Assembly: GCA_029938085.1 (NCBI GenBank)
Contig: JAPYOS010000002.1
Coordinates: 186,001 to 250,000, forward strand
Reading direction: 5' to 3'
DNA: 64,000 nucleotides
DNA from: Oceanospirillaceae bacterium
Lineage (GTDB): Bacteria > Pseudomonadota > Gammaproteobacteria > Pseudomonadales > Balneatricaceae
Shown: piece after piece, positions 48,627 through 58,364 of the stretch
Numbering within the stretch: the stretch's first letter is position 1
How the letters are laid out: each line of letters opens with the position of its first letter
Program-made: the position numbers and the translations under genes
The notes under the pieces: generated by a model
The model's database searches: none
Told to the model about the DNA's origin: nothing
What the model saw: only the letters and a program-made list of their open reading frames with translations

Positions 48627-49841
48627 ATGAAAAAGCTCTTAACCGCGGCCGCTGTAGGCGCCGGCATCATCATGATGATGGCGCCCGCAGTACAGGCTGA
48701 AGAACTACATTTTGTTATGTGTGGTGGCGAAGTTCGAGAAGCCGACCAAAAAGTTATTGATACCTTTTTGGCCAATAACCCAGATGTTACGGTAAATATG
48801 GAAGCTGTGCCTTGGGGCACGTGTCAGGATAAGTCCATGACCCTAGCTGCCGCAGGCGACCCTGTTAGCTTAGCTTATATGGGATCTCGCACACTCAAGC
48901 AATTGGCGCAAAACGACCTGATCGTACCGGTTGAAATTTCTGAGGAAGAGCAGGCTAGTTATCAGCCAGGCATTCTCAACACCGTAAGCAGCGATGGCAA
49001 ATATTGGGGTTTCCCCCACGCCTTTTCTACCAAGGCTTTGTTTATCAACTGTCAGTTAATTGAAGACGCGGGTTTACCCTGTGTTGGGCCAAAAACATGG
49101 ACCGGTTTGTACAACATGGCTAAGGCTGTGAAAGATAATACTGGCATAGCGGGCATTGGTTTGGCAGGTAAAGACTTTGACAACACCATGCATCAGTTCT
49201 TTAGCTACTTGTACAGTAACGGTGGTTCCGTCATCAATGCTGACACCAATGAAATCACTTTGAACAGCCCACAAACGGTTGAAACTCTAGAGTTATATGG
49301 CAAGCTATTAGATGTAGCCCAAGAAGGCCCAACTGCCTTTGAACGCTCACAAATAAAAGCCTTGTTCAATGACGGCAAAGTGGCCATGTATATTCAGGGC
49401 CCATGGGGTCGTGGTGCACACAAAGCAGGCATGAAGGTTATCACTGTTCCTGTTCCAGCTGGACCATCTGGCGTGAGTGGCACATTATTGATTACCGACT
49501 CTATTGCTGTGTTTAATGGCACAGGCCATGAAGATACGGCCATGGAATTAGCTCGCGCACTGTCTTCGGGTGAAGCTCAGTACGATCTAGACTCTAGCTG
49601 GGGCCTAACGCCTATCAAACAGTACGAGAATGGTATCGTAGATAAGCCTTATTATGAAAATGATGATTACTGGAAAGTGTTTGTTGATCCTATTGGCAGC
49701 GGCGGCCCAGAGCCAATGTTTGTTGATTTTAAGTCACTTCAAACGTCCATTAATAGCATGATTCAAGGCATGTTGCTGGGTGAAGATTCAGCAGAAAACT
49801 TAGTGGCAATCGCCGCAGAAGAACTGGAAGAGTTCAAGTAA
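48627..49841 (+). CDS. extracellular sugar-binding protein of the ABC transporter
   Basis: A 404-residue periplasmic protein with a signal peptide (1-24, cleavage after VQA) and the family 1 solute-binding fold (CGGEVREADQKVIDTFLANNPDVTVNME). Its gene is flanked by a good AGAGG ribosome-binding site and a strong hairpin after the stop, both of which favour high expression. Position next to hexosaminidase and nagAB suggests GlcNAc, chitobiose or longer chitooligosaccharides as ligand; this is inferred from context. Confidence 0.92.
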   Translation: MKKLLTAAAVGAGIIMMMAPAVQAEELHFVMCGGEVREADQKVIDTFLANNPDVTVNMEAVPWGTCQDKSMTLAAAGDPVSLAYMGSRTLKQLAQNDLIVPVEISEEEQASYQPGILNTVSSDGKYWGFPHAFSTKALFINCQLIEDAGLPCVGPKTWTGLYNMAKAVKDNTGIAGIGLAGKDFDNTMHQFFSYLYSNGGSVINADTNEITLNSPQTVETLELYGKLLDVAQEGPTAFERSQIKALFNDGKVAMYIQGPWGRGAHKAGMKVITVPVPAGPSGVSGTLLITDSIAVFNGTGHEDTAMELARALSSGEAQYDLDSSWGLTPIKQYENGIVDKPYYENDDYWKVFVDPIGSGGPEPMFVDFKSLQTSINSMIQGMLLGEDSAENLVAIAAEELEEFK

Positions 49842-49858
49842 AACTCATCCCTAACCAG

Positions 49859-49887
49859 AAGGAAGCTAGCTCTGTGCTAGCTTCCTT
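49859..49887 (+). terminator. strong hairpin after the binding-protein gene
   Basis: AAGGAAGCTAGC (49859-49870) and GCTAGCTTCCTT (49876-49887) form a perfect 12-base stem with a five-base loop. Only a mixed ATTACTC follows, so partial termination or 3'-end protection is likely. This would give more binding protein than ATPase. Confidence 0.65.
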
Positions 49888-49925
49888 ATTACTCATTTCA
49901 TAGATCACTTACAGTAGGTTTACAC

Positions 49926-51035
49926 ATGGCGACTGTTGCTCTTCAAAATATCAGCAAAAGTTTTGATGATACCCAAGTACTTAATAACATCAATCTATCC
50001 ATTGAAGACCGAGAATTTATTGTTTTTGTTGGCCCTTCAGGCTGCGGCAAAACCACTTTATTACGCATTATCGCAGGCCTAGAAGAAGCAAGCGAAGGAC
50101 AAATTATTATTGATGGTGAGGACGTTTCTAGCGCCCACCCGGTAGATCGTGGCATTTCGATGGTGTTTCAATCATATGCCCTCTATCCACACTTAAGCGT
50201 GTTTGAAAACATTGCTTTTCCACTAAGGGTTGCCAAAGTTCCAGAAGCGGAGCTCAATCAACGGGTTGAGCATGCCGCCAACATTTTACAACTCACCAAT
50301 CGCTTACAACATAAACCTGGGCAACTATCAGGTGGACAACGCCAACGTGTTGCCATTGGTCGCTCTATTGTACGTAACCCAAAGGTATTTTTATTTGACG
50401 AGCCTTTATCCAACTTAGATGCAGCCCTTCGCGGCGACATGCGCGTAGAGCTAGCAAGCCTGCATCAAGATCTAAATGCCACCATGATTTACGTCACCCA
50501 TGACCAGGTAGAAGCGATGACCATGGCAGATAAAATAGTGGTGATTAACGGCGGTAATGTAGAGCAATTTGGCACTCCAATGGAGCTATACCACCACCCT
50601 GAAACGCAATTCGTAGCTGGGTTTATTGGCCAGCCTAACATGAACTTTATCTCTTCTACTCGCACCGCAAGCACCGCAACCAATTGCAGCATTAAGGCCG
50701 ACGGCATAGGCGCCCTAACGCTACCCGTATCCTCTTGCGTAGGCAAAGAGGGCGATAGCTTGTGCCTAGGCATTCGTCCAGAAGACCTCTCCTTAACATC
50801 TTCCGGCCAAGGTTTTGAGATGCAGGTCAAGGTTCTAGAAAGGCTGGGCGGTAGTGCCATCGCCTATGGCACGATTAACAGCCAAGTTAGTGGCGAACAA
50901 AGTTTTAAAGCGGTGCTTCCAGGCGACGTGCAAGTCTCTCCTGGACAGCATATACATTTACAGGTTAACCCAGACAAATGCCACTTATTTACCAGCCAAG
51001 GCGATGCCATGCACCGCTTAAAGGCAGAGGTATAG
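49926..51035 (+). CDS. sugar ABC transporter ATP-binding protein, MalK/UgpC-like
   Basis: A 369-residue ATPase: Walker A GPSGCGKTTLL, signature LSGGQRQRVAIGRS, Walker B VFLFDEPLSN, H-loop YVTHDQ. Residues about 240-369 form a MalK-type TOBE regulatory domain. It powers the CUT1 importer encoded just upstream. Cys-rich TOBE sequence (ATNCSIKADG, SSCVGKEGDSLC) is somewhat unusual. Confidence 0.95.
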   Translation: MATVALQNISKSFDDTQVLNNINLSIEDREFIVFVGPSGCGKTTLLRIIAGLEEASEGQIIIDGEDVSSAHPVDRGISMVFQSYALYPHLSVFENIAFPLRVAKVPEAELNQRVEHAANILQLTNRLQHKPGQLSGGQRQRVAIGRSIVRNPKVFLFDEPLSNLDAALRGDMRVELASLHQDLNATMIYVTHDQVEAMTMADKIVVINGGNVEQFGTPMELYHHPETQFVAGFIGQPNMNFISSTRTASTATNCSIKADGIGALTLPVSSCVGKEGDSLCLGIRPEDLSLTSSGQGFEMQVKVLERLGGSAIAYGTINSQVSGEQSFKAVLPGDVQVSPGQHIHLQVNPDKCHLFTSQGDAMHRLKAEV

Positions 51036-51060
51036 GGCGCCGATTTAAAGGGGCGTTTCA

Positions 51061-51909
51061 ATGTCGATTGCAATAGAACGAGTGGCAGTGTGTTCCTGGT
51101 CACTGCAACCCACATCACCACAAGCATTAATTGATTCGATAAGAGCGATCGGCCTAAAACGTGTACAGATCGGGCTGAACCCAATGTTCGATAACAGACA
51201 ATGGATCGATGCTGGATCACTCCTTCAAGACGCCAACATTACGCTTATCTCAGGCATGCTGAGTACCGAAGGCGAAGATTACTCGAACCTCGGCACTATT
51301 AAAGCTACAGGCGGTATCGTACCTGACGCTACATGGCCAAAGTCATGGGAAAAGATACAAGCCATAGTACCCATCGCAGCCGATCTTGGGCTCAACCTCG
51401 TCACCTTCCACATAGGTTTTATACCACCAAATGAAACTGACCCGACCTACGAATCACTTGTCCAACGTGTCATTCAAATTGCAGACATTTTCCAGTCACA
51501 CGGAATTAACCTTGGCTTCGAAACAGGCCAAGAAAACGCTCACACGTTAAGGGCTTTTCTCGAGCACATAGATCGCCCAAACATTGGCGTCAACTTCGAC
51601 CCTGGAAACATGATACTGTATAACAAAGGCGACCCTATAGCTGCGCTTCGAACGCTCTCGCCTTTTCTCAAACAATGCCACATTAAAGATGCAATCCGCG
51701 CCACTACTGCCGGTATGTGGGGCACTGAAGTTGCTGTGGGAACGGGACAAATCGATTGGCCTAACTTCTTTGCAACACTAGACGAGCTCGGATTTTCAGG
51801 CAAATTTGCCATCGAACGCGAGTCTGGCGAGCAACGCATCGCCGATGTCAAAAATGCAATCGACTACATCATAAATATTAATTATTCGCATCACCATCTA
51901 CAGGGTTAG
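51061..51909 (+). CDS. sugar phosphate isomerase/epimerase TIM barrel, second of two
   Basis: A 282-residue xylose isomerase-like TIM barrel with candidate metal ligands Glu in GFETGQE, Asp in NFDPGNM, His in CHIKDA and Glu in AIERESG. It differs clearly from the first isomerase at 41832-42689. It lies 25 bases after the ATPase gene and so belongs to the transporter transcript. Substrate unknown; two such enzymes plus a MocA-type oxidoreductase are not needed for the standard NagA-NagB route. Confidence 0.87.
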   Translation: MSIAIERVAVCSWSLQPTSPQALIDSIRAIGLKRVQIGLNPMFDNRQWIDAGSLLQDANITLISGMLSTEGEDYSNLGTIKATGGIVPDATWPKSWEKIQAIVPIAADLGLNLVTFHIGFIPPNETDPTYESLVQRVIQIADIFQSHGINLGFETGQENAHTLRAFLEHIDRPNIGVNFDPGNMILYNKGDPIAALRTLSPFLKQCHIKDAIRATTAGMWGTEVAVGTGQIDWPNFFATLDELGFSGKFAIERESGEQRIADVKNAIDYIININYSHHHLQG

Positions 51910-51942
51910 CATGGCGAACGTAATATAATCGAGGTATGCTTA

Positions 51943-52725
51943 TTGAAATCACCTATGACGAATAAAACAATGCAAGACGATCCGGTAACTGCCCTATTTG
52001 GGCGCATGGAAAAAACCTCATCTAGCCCACTATATGTGCAGTTACAGAGCCGTGTCCGTAACGCCATTCACGAGGGTATATTGCAAGCGGGGCAGTTTCT
52101 GCCACCGGAACGGGAAATCGGCCAGCGTATGGACGTGTCCCGAGTGACCGTACGCAGAGCCATCGACACCTTGGTACAGGAAGGTCTCCTTGTGCAACGC
52201 CAAGGCGCGGGTACCTTCGTCGCTAAGCGCCTAGAACAACCTCTAAACTTCCTCAAGAGTTATACTGAAATTATGGCCTCCCAAGGCAAGCGCCCCGGTT
52301 CCCGTTGGATCGATCGTTCTATGGGAATCGCAAGCGCAGAGGAGGCTCTTGCCTTACAGCTTGAAGACGGTAAGGAAGTTGTACGCTTTAACCGCTTGCG
52401 CTTAGCCGATGACCAACCTATGGCCTTAGAGTTGGCAGCAGTGCCACGATCCTTTATCGACAATCCGTTTACTGTGGAAGATTCTCTTTACGATGTCTTA
52501 CGACAGCAAGGCGTAAGACCTGTTAAAGCGACTCAGCTCTTGAGGGCCATCACTATTGATGCAGAACGGGCTGGCTTTCTAGGCATCCCCACTGACAGTG
52601 CAACATTATACATCGAACGTTTAGGGATGCTCGCAGATGGTACACCGGTTGAGTTTACGCGCTCTTATTTTCCAGGTGATAGCTATGACTTCGTCACCGA
52701 AATTCGCGACCCAATATTGAATTAA
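51943..52725 (+). CDS. GntR/HutC-family transcriptional regulator (UTRA domain)
   Basis: A 260-residue regulator: winged helix (about 20-85, PPEREIGQRMDVSRVTVRRAIDTLVQEGLLVQRQGAGTFV) and UTRA effector domain (about 105-250). This is the NagR/DasR/NagQ layout, proteins that sense GlcNAc-6-P or glucosamine-6-P. The TTG at 51943 has a GAGG site at the right distance; ATG at 51955 is the alternative. It very likely controls the amino-sugar locus. Confidence 0.92.
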   Translation: MKSPMTNKTMQDDPVTALFGRMEKTSSSPLYVQLQSRVRNAIHEGILQAGQFLPPEREIGQRMDVSRVTVRRAIDTLVQEGLLVQRQGAGTFVAKRLEQPLNFLKSYTEIMASQGKRPGSRWIDRSMGIASAEEALALQLEDGKEVVRFNRLRLADDQPMALELAAVPRSFIDNPFTVEDSLYDVLRQQGVRPVKATQLLRAITIDAERAGFLGIPTDSATLYIERLGMLADGTPVEFTRSYFPGDSYDFVTEIRDPILN

Positions 52726-52734
52726 TGGAGTCTA

Positions 52735-54375
52735 TTAGACACGCGATTGTTTAAAATAATCAATCAAAGCGTTAGTCGAGTCGTCATGTGCATGGCTCAC
52801 TTGGCCATTTATTTCTTGCAGAATACTCTTGGCTAACGTTTTACCTAGCTCCACACCCCATTGGTCAAACGAACAAATATCCCAAATCACGCCTTGAGCA
52901 AAAATCTTGTGCTCATAGAGTGCAATCAAAGCACCCAAGTTACGTGGGTCCACTTGTTTTAATAACAGCGTATTAGTGGGCCGGTTACCTTGGTGCACCT
53001 TGTGCGGCAGAAGTTTTTCTACTTGCTCTTCGTCTAAGCCTTGGGCGCGTAATTGCGCCTCTACTTCGGTGTCATCAATGCCATTCATCAAGGCTTTAGT
53101 TTGTGCAAAAAAGTTAGCCATCAGGTTTTCGTGGTGGCCCCGCACCGGTGTGGAACTGGCCAACGAGCCAATAAAATCGGCCGGCACAATCACATTGCCT
53201 TGGTGCAACAGTTGGTAAAATGCATGTTGGCCATCAATGCCCAGCTGGCCCCAAACGACCGAGGCGGTGTGATAGTCCACGGCCTGTCCATGACGGTCAA
53301 CGTGTTTACCGTTGCTTTCCATATCGGCCTGCTGAATATAGGCCGTAAAGCTCTCTAATGGCTGGTCATAAGGTAAAATAACTTGGCTCTGAGCACCATG
53401 TAGCAAGCCGTTCCAGATGCCTACTAAGGCCATGACGATAGGCATGTTGTGAGTGGCTGGCGCATCTCGAAAGTGGCGGTCCATATCATGAGCACCGGTG
53501 AGCAACTCTTCAAACTGGCTAAACCCTAAATACAGCGCAATAGGCAGGCCAATCGCAGACCAAAGGGAATAACGCCCACCAACCCAATCCCACATGGAAA
53601 ACATGAATTCTGATTTAATACCAAAGGCTTGCACTGCTTCTGCATTAGACGATACAGCCACAAAATGCTGTTCTACTGCACGCTCATCAAAGGCCGATGC
53701 CATCAACCAGTTACGCGCAGTTTGAGCGTTGGTCATGGTTTCGCTGGTGGTAAAGGTCTTTGAGGCCACCACAAATAATACTTGTTCGGCGTTGAGCGGG
53801 CGCAAAATCTCCGCCACTTCTACGCCGTCTATGTTGGAAATAAAGTGCACATTGATGGTCGAATCTGCATATGATCGTAAGGCCTGAGTGACCATTTTAG
53901 GGCCTAAATTGGAGCCACCAATACCAATATTCACCACATCGGTAATCGGTTTACCCGAATACCCACGCCATTCACCTGATCGCACCTGATCCACAAACTG
54001 GCGCATGTGTGACAATTCACTGTTGATCAGGTCCATCACGTTGCTTTGATCAACATACACTGGCGTGTTACTGCGGTTGCGCAGGGCGGTATGCAGCACT
54101 GCACGGTCTTCGGTAGTGTTGATCTTGGCGCCTCGGTACATACGTTCAATGGCGCCTGCCAGATCCATGTCGTCAGCCAAGCCAAATAATGCCTGCATGA
54201 CCTCTGGGGTCACGCAGTTTTTAGAATAATCTAATAATAAACTAGGTAACTCAATTGAGTAGTCGGCAAAACGATTACCCGACTCGGCAAATAAATTTCG
54301 CAGGTGAACCTGTTGGTATTTAACCGCCAACTGCTGTAGTTGCTGCCAATGGCTTGATTGTCCGAGTTGTAACAT
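52735..54375 (-). CDS. pgi: glucose-6-phosphate isomerase
   Basis: A 546-residue enzyme that interconverts fructose-6-P and glucose-6-P. The VNIGIGGSNLGPKMVTQAL and GGRYSLWSAIGLPIAL motifs and the C-terminal GVELGKTLAKSIL are intact. In this setting it lets fructose-6-P from NagB enter the Zwf/Entner-Doudoroff branch. It starts two bases after the glk stop in edd-glk-pgi. Confidence 0.97.
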   Translation of the reverse strand: MLQLGQSSHWQQLQQLAVKYQQVHLRNLFAESGNRFADYSIELPSLLLDYSKNCVTPEVMQALFGLADDMDLAGAIERMYRGAKINTTEDRAVLHTALRNRSNTPVYVDQSNVMDLINSELSHMRQFVDQVRSGEWRGYSGKPITDVVNIGIGGSNLGPKMVTQALRSYADSTINVHFISNIDGVEVAEILRPLNAEQVLFVVASKTFTTSETMTNAQTARNWLMASAFDERAVEQHFVAVSSNAEAVQAFGIKSEFMFSMWDWVGGRYSLWSAIGLPIALYLGFSQFEELLTGAHDMDRHFRDAPATHNMPIVMALVGIWNGLLHGAQSQVILPYDQPLESFTAYIQQADMESNGKHVDRHGQAVDYHTASVVWGQLGIDGQHAFYQLLHQGNVIVPADFIGSLASSTPVRGHHENLMANFFAQTKALMNGIDDTEVEAQLRAQGLDEEQVEKLLPHKVHQGNRPTNTLLLKQVDPRNLGALIALYEHKIFAQGVIWDICSFDQWGVELGKTLAKSILQEINGQVSHAHDDSTNALIDYFKQSRV

Positions 54376-54376
54376 A

Positions 54377-55339
54377 TTAGCTCCGTAGTGTTTGCTCTAA
54401 GGCAATTGCTGCCCCGTGTAAGCCGGGTTGTTCGGCTCTACAAAGGAATATTGGAATGTCTTTTAGATAACTGCTCAAACGCCCTTTGTGGGTGAAATTG
54501 AGAGCAAAATCACTGGCCATTAAAAAATCTTGTATGCGCGGTAGAATACCGCCAGTCAAATACACACCACCCACTGCGCCATACAACAAGGCGGCATTAG
54601 CCACGGCATGGCCCAACATGCTGCAAAATACCGACAGGGTTTGCAAGGCCAATGGGTCTGGCGTAGTGCCTTGGGCATTTTGGACTAGCGTAGCCACGTC
54701 GGTTAATATTGCTGGTTGGCCCGACACATGGGCGACTGCGGCATAAAGACCCATCAACCCCGAACCCGACAACAATCGCTCTGCCGACACGTGCTCATGC
54801 TGCTGCCACATGTAGCTCAGAATTTCGCTATGCTGTGAGTTGGCGGGAGCAAATCCAACATGCCCCCCCTCGCCCATAACCGGCAACCAACCGTCGCCGT
54901 GCGCCACTAACCCTGCCACTCCAAGGCCTGTTCCAGGCCCCATCACCAAACGATTACCTTGAGTGACCTGCGTGCCCGATTTAATGGTGACCAAATCAGG
55001 CTGGGTGATTTGAGACATAGCCCACGCTTGGGCGGTAAAATCGTTAATCCACAACACCTCACTACCCAGTGCGGCATGTACATGGGCTTTATTAACCTGC
55101 CAATGGTTGTTGGCTAACTGAAAGATGGGCTGATGCACCGTGCCGGCGATGGCAATACATACGGCCTTAACCAACGACTTTGCATGCTCTTGTTCTAGAT
55201 AAGCCACCATCGCCGACTCAAGGTTAGGGTAGTCTGCACAAGGGAATATGGCGATCTTTTGTAGCTCACCCCTATCTGAAACAAGGGCAAAACGGGCATT
55301 GGTGGCGCCGACATCGGCGACTAAAGAATACTGACACAT
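54377..55339 (-). CDS. glk: glucokinase
   Basis: A 320-residue bacterial-type glucokinase: DVGATNARFALVSD (phosphate 1), WINDFTAQAWAM (catalytic Asp), VMGPGTGLGVAGLV and GEGGHVGFAP. It phosphorylates glucose for the Entner-Doudoroff pathway. Because no GlcNAc kinase is present in the window, acceptance of GlcNAc by this enzyme is one possible, untested, way to feed NagA. It lies between edd and pgi. Confidence 0.96.
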   Translation of the reverse strand: MCQYSLVADVGATNARFALVSDRGELQKIAIFPCADYPNLESAMVAYLEQEHAKSLVKAVCIAIAGTVHQPIFQLANNHWQVNKAHVHAALGSEVLWINDFTAQAWAMSQITQPDLVTIKSGTQVTQGNRLVMGPGTGLGVAGLVAHGDGWLPVMGEGGHVGFAPANSQHSEILSYMWQQHEHVSAERLLSGSGLMGLYAAVAHVSGQPAILTDVATLVQNAQGTTPDPLALQTLSVFCSMLGHAVANAALLYGAVGGVYLTGGILPRIQDFLMASDFALNFTHKGRLSSYLKDIPIFLCRAEQPGLHGAAIALEQTLRS

Positions 55340-55350
55340 AGGTTAACACT

Positions 55351-57153
55351 CTAATAGCAACTACTGGCGCCTAATTCGGCGGCGCTGACTTGTTGGCGCA
55401 TATTTACAAATAACTCTCGTCCCATACCGACACCTAAATCTGGCTGCTGCTCGGCTTGTGGCCGACTGGCTAATACCTTGGCATCGACTAAGAGTTCCAA
55501 GCTACCATTATGGCAGTCTAGCTTTAACAAATCATCGTTTTCTATTTTACCTATTAGCCCGCCGGCTTTGGCTTCTGGGTACAAATGAATGGCTGCGGGC
55601 ACCTTACCCGAAGCTCCCGACATACGCCCATCGGTCACCAATGCCACCTTAAAACCCCTGTCTTGCAGCACTCCTAAATAGGGTGTCAATTTGTGTAGCT
55701 CAGGCATGCCGCAGGCTTGTGGACCTTGGAAGCGCAGCACCGCAATAAAATCTTGCTCCAGCAAACCTTGCTTAAAGGCGTGCTCAAAGTCGGCTTGACT
55801 ATCAAACACCTTAGCCGGTGCTTCTACCACCCAGTGGGCGCTTTTAACGGCCGACACTTTCGCCACCGCACGGCCTACATTACCCTGTAACGTCACCAAG
55901 CCGCCGGTTGCAGAAAATGGATCACTGGCCGCACGCAGGACGTCTGTGTCGGCACTTTTTTGGGGTGCAGACTGCCAAACTAACTTGCCTTGATCGAGCT
56001 TAGGTTCTTGGCAATAACGCGTTAGACCATGCCCCATCACCGTCTCTACGTCTTCATGCAACAAGCCATGCTGCAACAAGGTTTGCACCAAATAAGGCAC
56101 GCCACCAGCCGCATGAAAAACGTTAATATCTGCTTCACCATTGGGGTATATGCGCGTCAAACTGGGGACCACATTAGACAAGGCGGCAAAATCATCCCAA
56201 TTGATGATAATACCCGCAGCCCTAGCGATAGCGACCAGATGCAACGTATGGTTAGTCGAGCCACCAGTGGTCAGCAATGCCACCATGGCATTAACAATGG
56301 TTTTTTCCGACACTATCTGGGCCAAATTCTGATGTTGCGATGCATGGGTCAACTTCACCGCTTGCTGCGCAGCTGCCGTGGTTAAGGCCTCTCTTAAGCC
56401 CCCTTCTGGGGGTACAAAAGACGCACCTGGCAAATGTAAACCCATCACTTCCATGAGTAATTGGTTGCTATTGGCAGTGCCATAGAAAGTACAGGTGCCG
56501 GCACTATGGTAAGACGCAGACTCACACGCCAACAGCTCATCACGGCCTACTTTACCTTCTGCATACAGCTGTCTAATACGCGCCTTCTCGGCATTAGGCA
56601 GGCCCGAGGGCATGGGACCTGCGGGTACAAACACTACAGGTAAGTGGCCAAAGCTCAAGGCGCCAATCAATAAGCCTGGTACGATTTTGTCACACACACC
56701 TAAGCACAACACGGCATCAAACATATTGTGGGAAAGCGCTACCGCGGTAGACATAGCAATAATGTCTCGGCTAAATAAGCTCAGCTCCATACCCGGCTGG
56801 CCTTGGGTAACGCCATCACACATAGCGGGTACACCGCCGGCAAATTGCGCAACGCTGCCCATATCCCGTACCGCTTGCTTAATTAACTGTGGGTAATTTT
56901 CAAACGGCTGGTGCGCCGACAACATGTCGTTGTAGGCCGACACAATAGCCACATCGGCTTGATCCATCATGGTTAAGCGATCTTTGTCTGACTGCGGGCA
57001 CGCAGCGAAGCCGTGGGCCAAATTGCCGCACGACAAATTGGCGCGGCTGACCTTACTGCCCTTGGCCGCATCGACGGCGGACAAATAATCACGTCTGGTA
57101 CCTACACTGCGATCAATGATGGCCTGTGTGACCAGCGCTACAACTTCATTCAT
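55351..57153 (-). CDS. edd: 6-phosphogluconate dehydratase
   Basis: A 600-residue IlvD/Edd dehydratase. Cluster ligands lie in [29 protein letters not shown] and [32 protein letters not shown] is the C-terminal motif. It makes KDPG from 6-phosphogluconate, the first committed Entner-Doudoroff step. First of edd-glk-pgi, diverging from gap across 138 bases. Confidence 0.97.
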   Translation of the reverse strand: MNEVVALVTQAIIDRSVGTRRDYLSAVDAAKGSKVSRANLSCGNLAHGFAACPQSDKDRLTMMDQADVAIVSAYNDMLSAHQPFENYPQLIKQAVRDMGSVAQFAGGVPAMCDGVTQGQPGMELSLFSRDIIAMSTAVALSHNMFDAVLCLGVCDKIVPGLLIGALSFGHLPVVFVPAGPMPSGLPNAEKARIRQLYAEGKVGRDELLACESASYHSAGTCTFYGTANSNQLLMEVMGLHLPGASFVPPEGGLREALTTAAAQQAVKLTHASQHQNLAQIVSEKTIVNAMVALLTTGGSTNHTLHLVAIARAAGIIINWDDFAALSNVVPSLTRIYPNGEADINVFHAAGGVPYLVQTLLQHGLLHEDVETVMGHGLTRYCQEPKLDQGKLVWQSAPQKSADTDVLRAASDPFSATGGLVTLQGNVGRAVAKVSAVKSAHWVVEAPAKVFDSQADFEHAFKQGLLEQDFIAVLRFQGPQACGMPELHKLTPYLGVLQDRGFKVALVTDGRMSGASGKVPAAIHLYPEAKAGGLIGKIENDDLLKLDCHNGSLELLVDAKVLASRPQAEQQPDLGVGMGRELFVNMRQQVSAAELGASSCY

Positions 57154-57251
57154 AATCTCATCCCTACCGTATAATTAAGTAATATTAACAAATAAAAACA
57201 CGATATAAAACCTATATTGTAAAATATTATTTGATATATGCTATAAATGTT

Positions 57252-57267
57252 TGTAATATTACTAACA
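57252..57267. promoter_or_regulatory. candidate HexR operator in the edd/gap gap
   Basis: TGTAATATTACTAACA matches the hexR/zwf 16-mer with one difference. It overlaps the possible gap -10 element (TAATAT at 57254-57259, with TTGATA at 57231-57236 as -35), a good place for repression. A partial copy GTAATATTAACA lies at 57179-57190 closer to edd. Confidence 0.55.
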
Positions 57268-57291
57268 TAATATGATTTCAGGAAATAACCC

Positions 57292-58311
57292 ATGAGCATA
57301 CGCATCGCCATCAACGGCTTTGGTCGCATCGGCCGAAATACACTTCGCGCACTCTACCAACAACAAGCCAAAAACCCTTATTCAGAGCTAGAGATCGTTG
57401 CCATCAACGACCTTGGACCACCCCAAACCAACGCCCACTTAGTTGAATTTGACAGCGTACATGGACGCTTCGATGGCACCGTAGATAACGATGCCGAACA
57501 CCTCTATATCAACGGCGATAGCATAAGACTCTACCAGCAACACGACCCAAGCCAACTGCCGTGGCGACAACTTAACATCGACTTGGTGCTCGAATGTACC
57601 GGTTTGTTTACCCAACGCCACCAAGCACAAGCACATCTAGACGCGGGCGCAGGCAAGGTGCTTATTTCGGCCCCCGGCACAGATTTAGACGCCACTATTG
57701 TGTACGGCGTCAACCACAATACCCTCACAGGTAACGAGCGCATCGTCTCTAACGCCTCCTGCACGACTAACTGCCTCGCCCCAGTGGTGAAAATATTAGA
57801 TCAAGCGGTAGGCATCAGCCAAGGGCAAATGACCACCATTCACGCCTACACTAACGATCAACTACTCACCGATGGCCTACATTCAGATCTTTATCGAGCA
57901 CGCTCTGCGACGCAATCCATGATCCCCACTAAAACAGGTGCTGCGGCGGCCGTCGGTTTAGTATTGCCAAAGTTAGCGGGGCGCTTAGACGGCATGTCCA
58001 TACGCGTGCCTACCATCAACGTCTCTTTAGTCGACTTAACCTTTATTGCCAAATCTCAAACCAGCAACCAAGAAATCAACCAAGCCATACAAAGTGCCAT
58101 ACACCAAGACCCTCTACTAGCACACATTATGGAGTACGTTGAAAAGCCGTTGGTTTCAGTTGATTTTAATCACAGTTCAAAGTCGTCTTGTTTTGACAGC
58201 AACCATACCCATACCCAAGACAAGTTAGTTAAGGTGATGGCTTGGTATGACAATGAATGGGGCTTTTGTAATCGAATGCTGGACACTAGCTTAGCGCTCA
58301 TGCACCATTAA
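57292..58311 (+). CDS. gap: glyceraldehyde-3-phosphate dehydrogenase, type I
   Basis: A 339-residue enzyme: [19 protein letters not shown] at the start, catalytic Cys in [12 protein letters not shown], and [14 protein letters not shown] at the C-terminus. It oxidises glyceraldehyde-3-P released by Eda. It diverges from edd and shares the candidate HexR-controlled region. In several Entner-Doudoroff organisms an edd-linked gap is the catabolic isozyme. Confidence 0.97.
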   Translation: MSIRIAINGFGRIGRNTLRALYQQQAKNPYSELEIVAINDLGPPQTNAHLVEFDSVHGRFDGTVDNDAEHLYINGDSIRLYQQHDPSQLPWRQLNIDLVLECTGLFTQRHQAQAHLDAGAGKVLISAPGTDLDATIVYGVNHNTLTGNERIVSNASCTTNCLAPVVKILDQAVGISQGQMTTIHAYTNDQLLTDGLHSDLYRARSATQSMIPTKTGAAAAVGLVLPKLAGRLDGMSIRVPTINVSLVDLTFIAKSQTSNQEINQAIQSAIHQDPLLAHIMEYVEKPLVSVDFNHSSKSSCFDSNHTHTQDKLVKVMAWYDNEWGFCNRMLDTSLALMHH

Positions 58312-58364
58312 CCTATCAACCCAAAACCGAAGCTCCGCACCATCAAGGAAAAGATCAGCCCACT

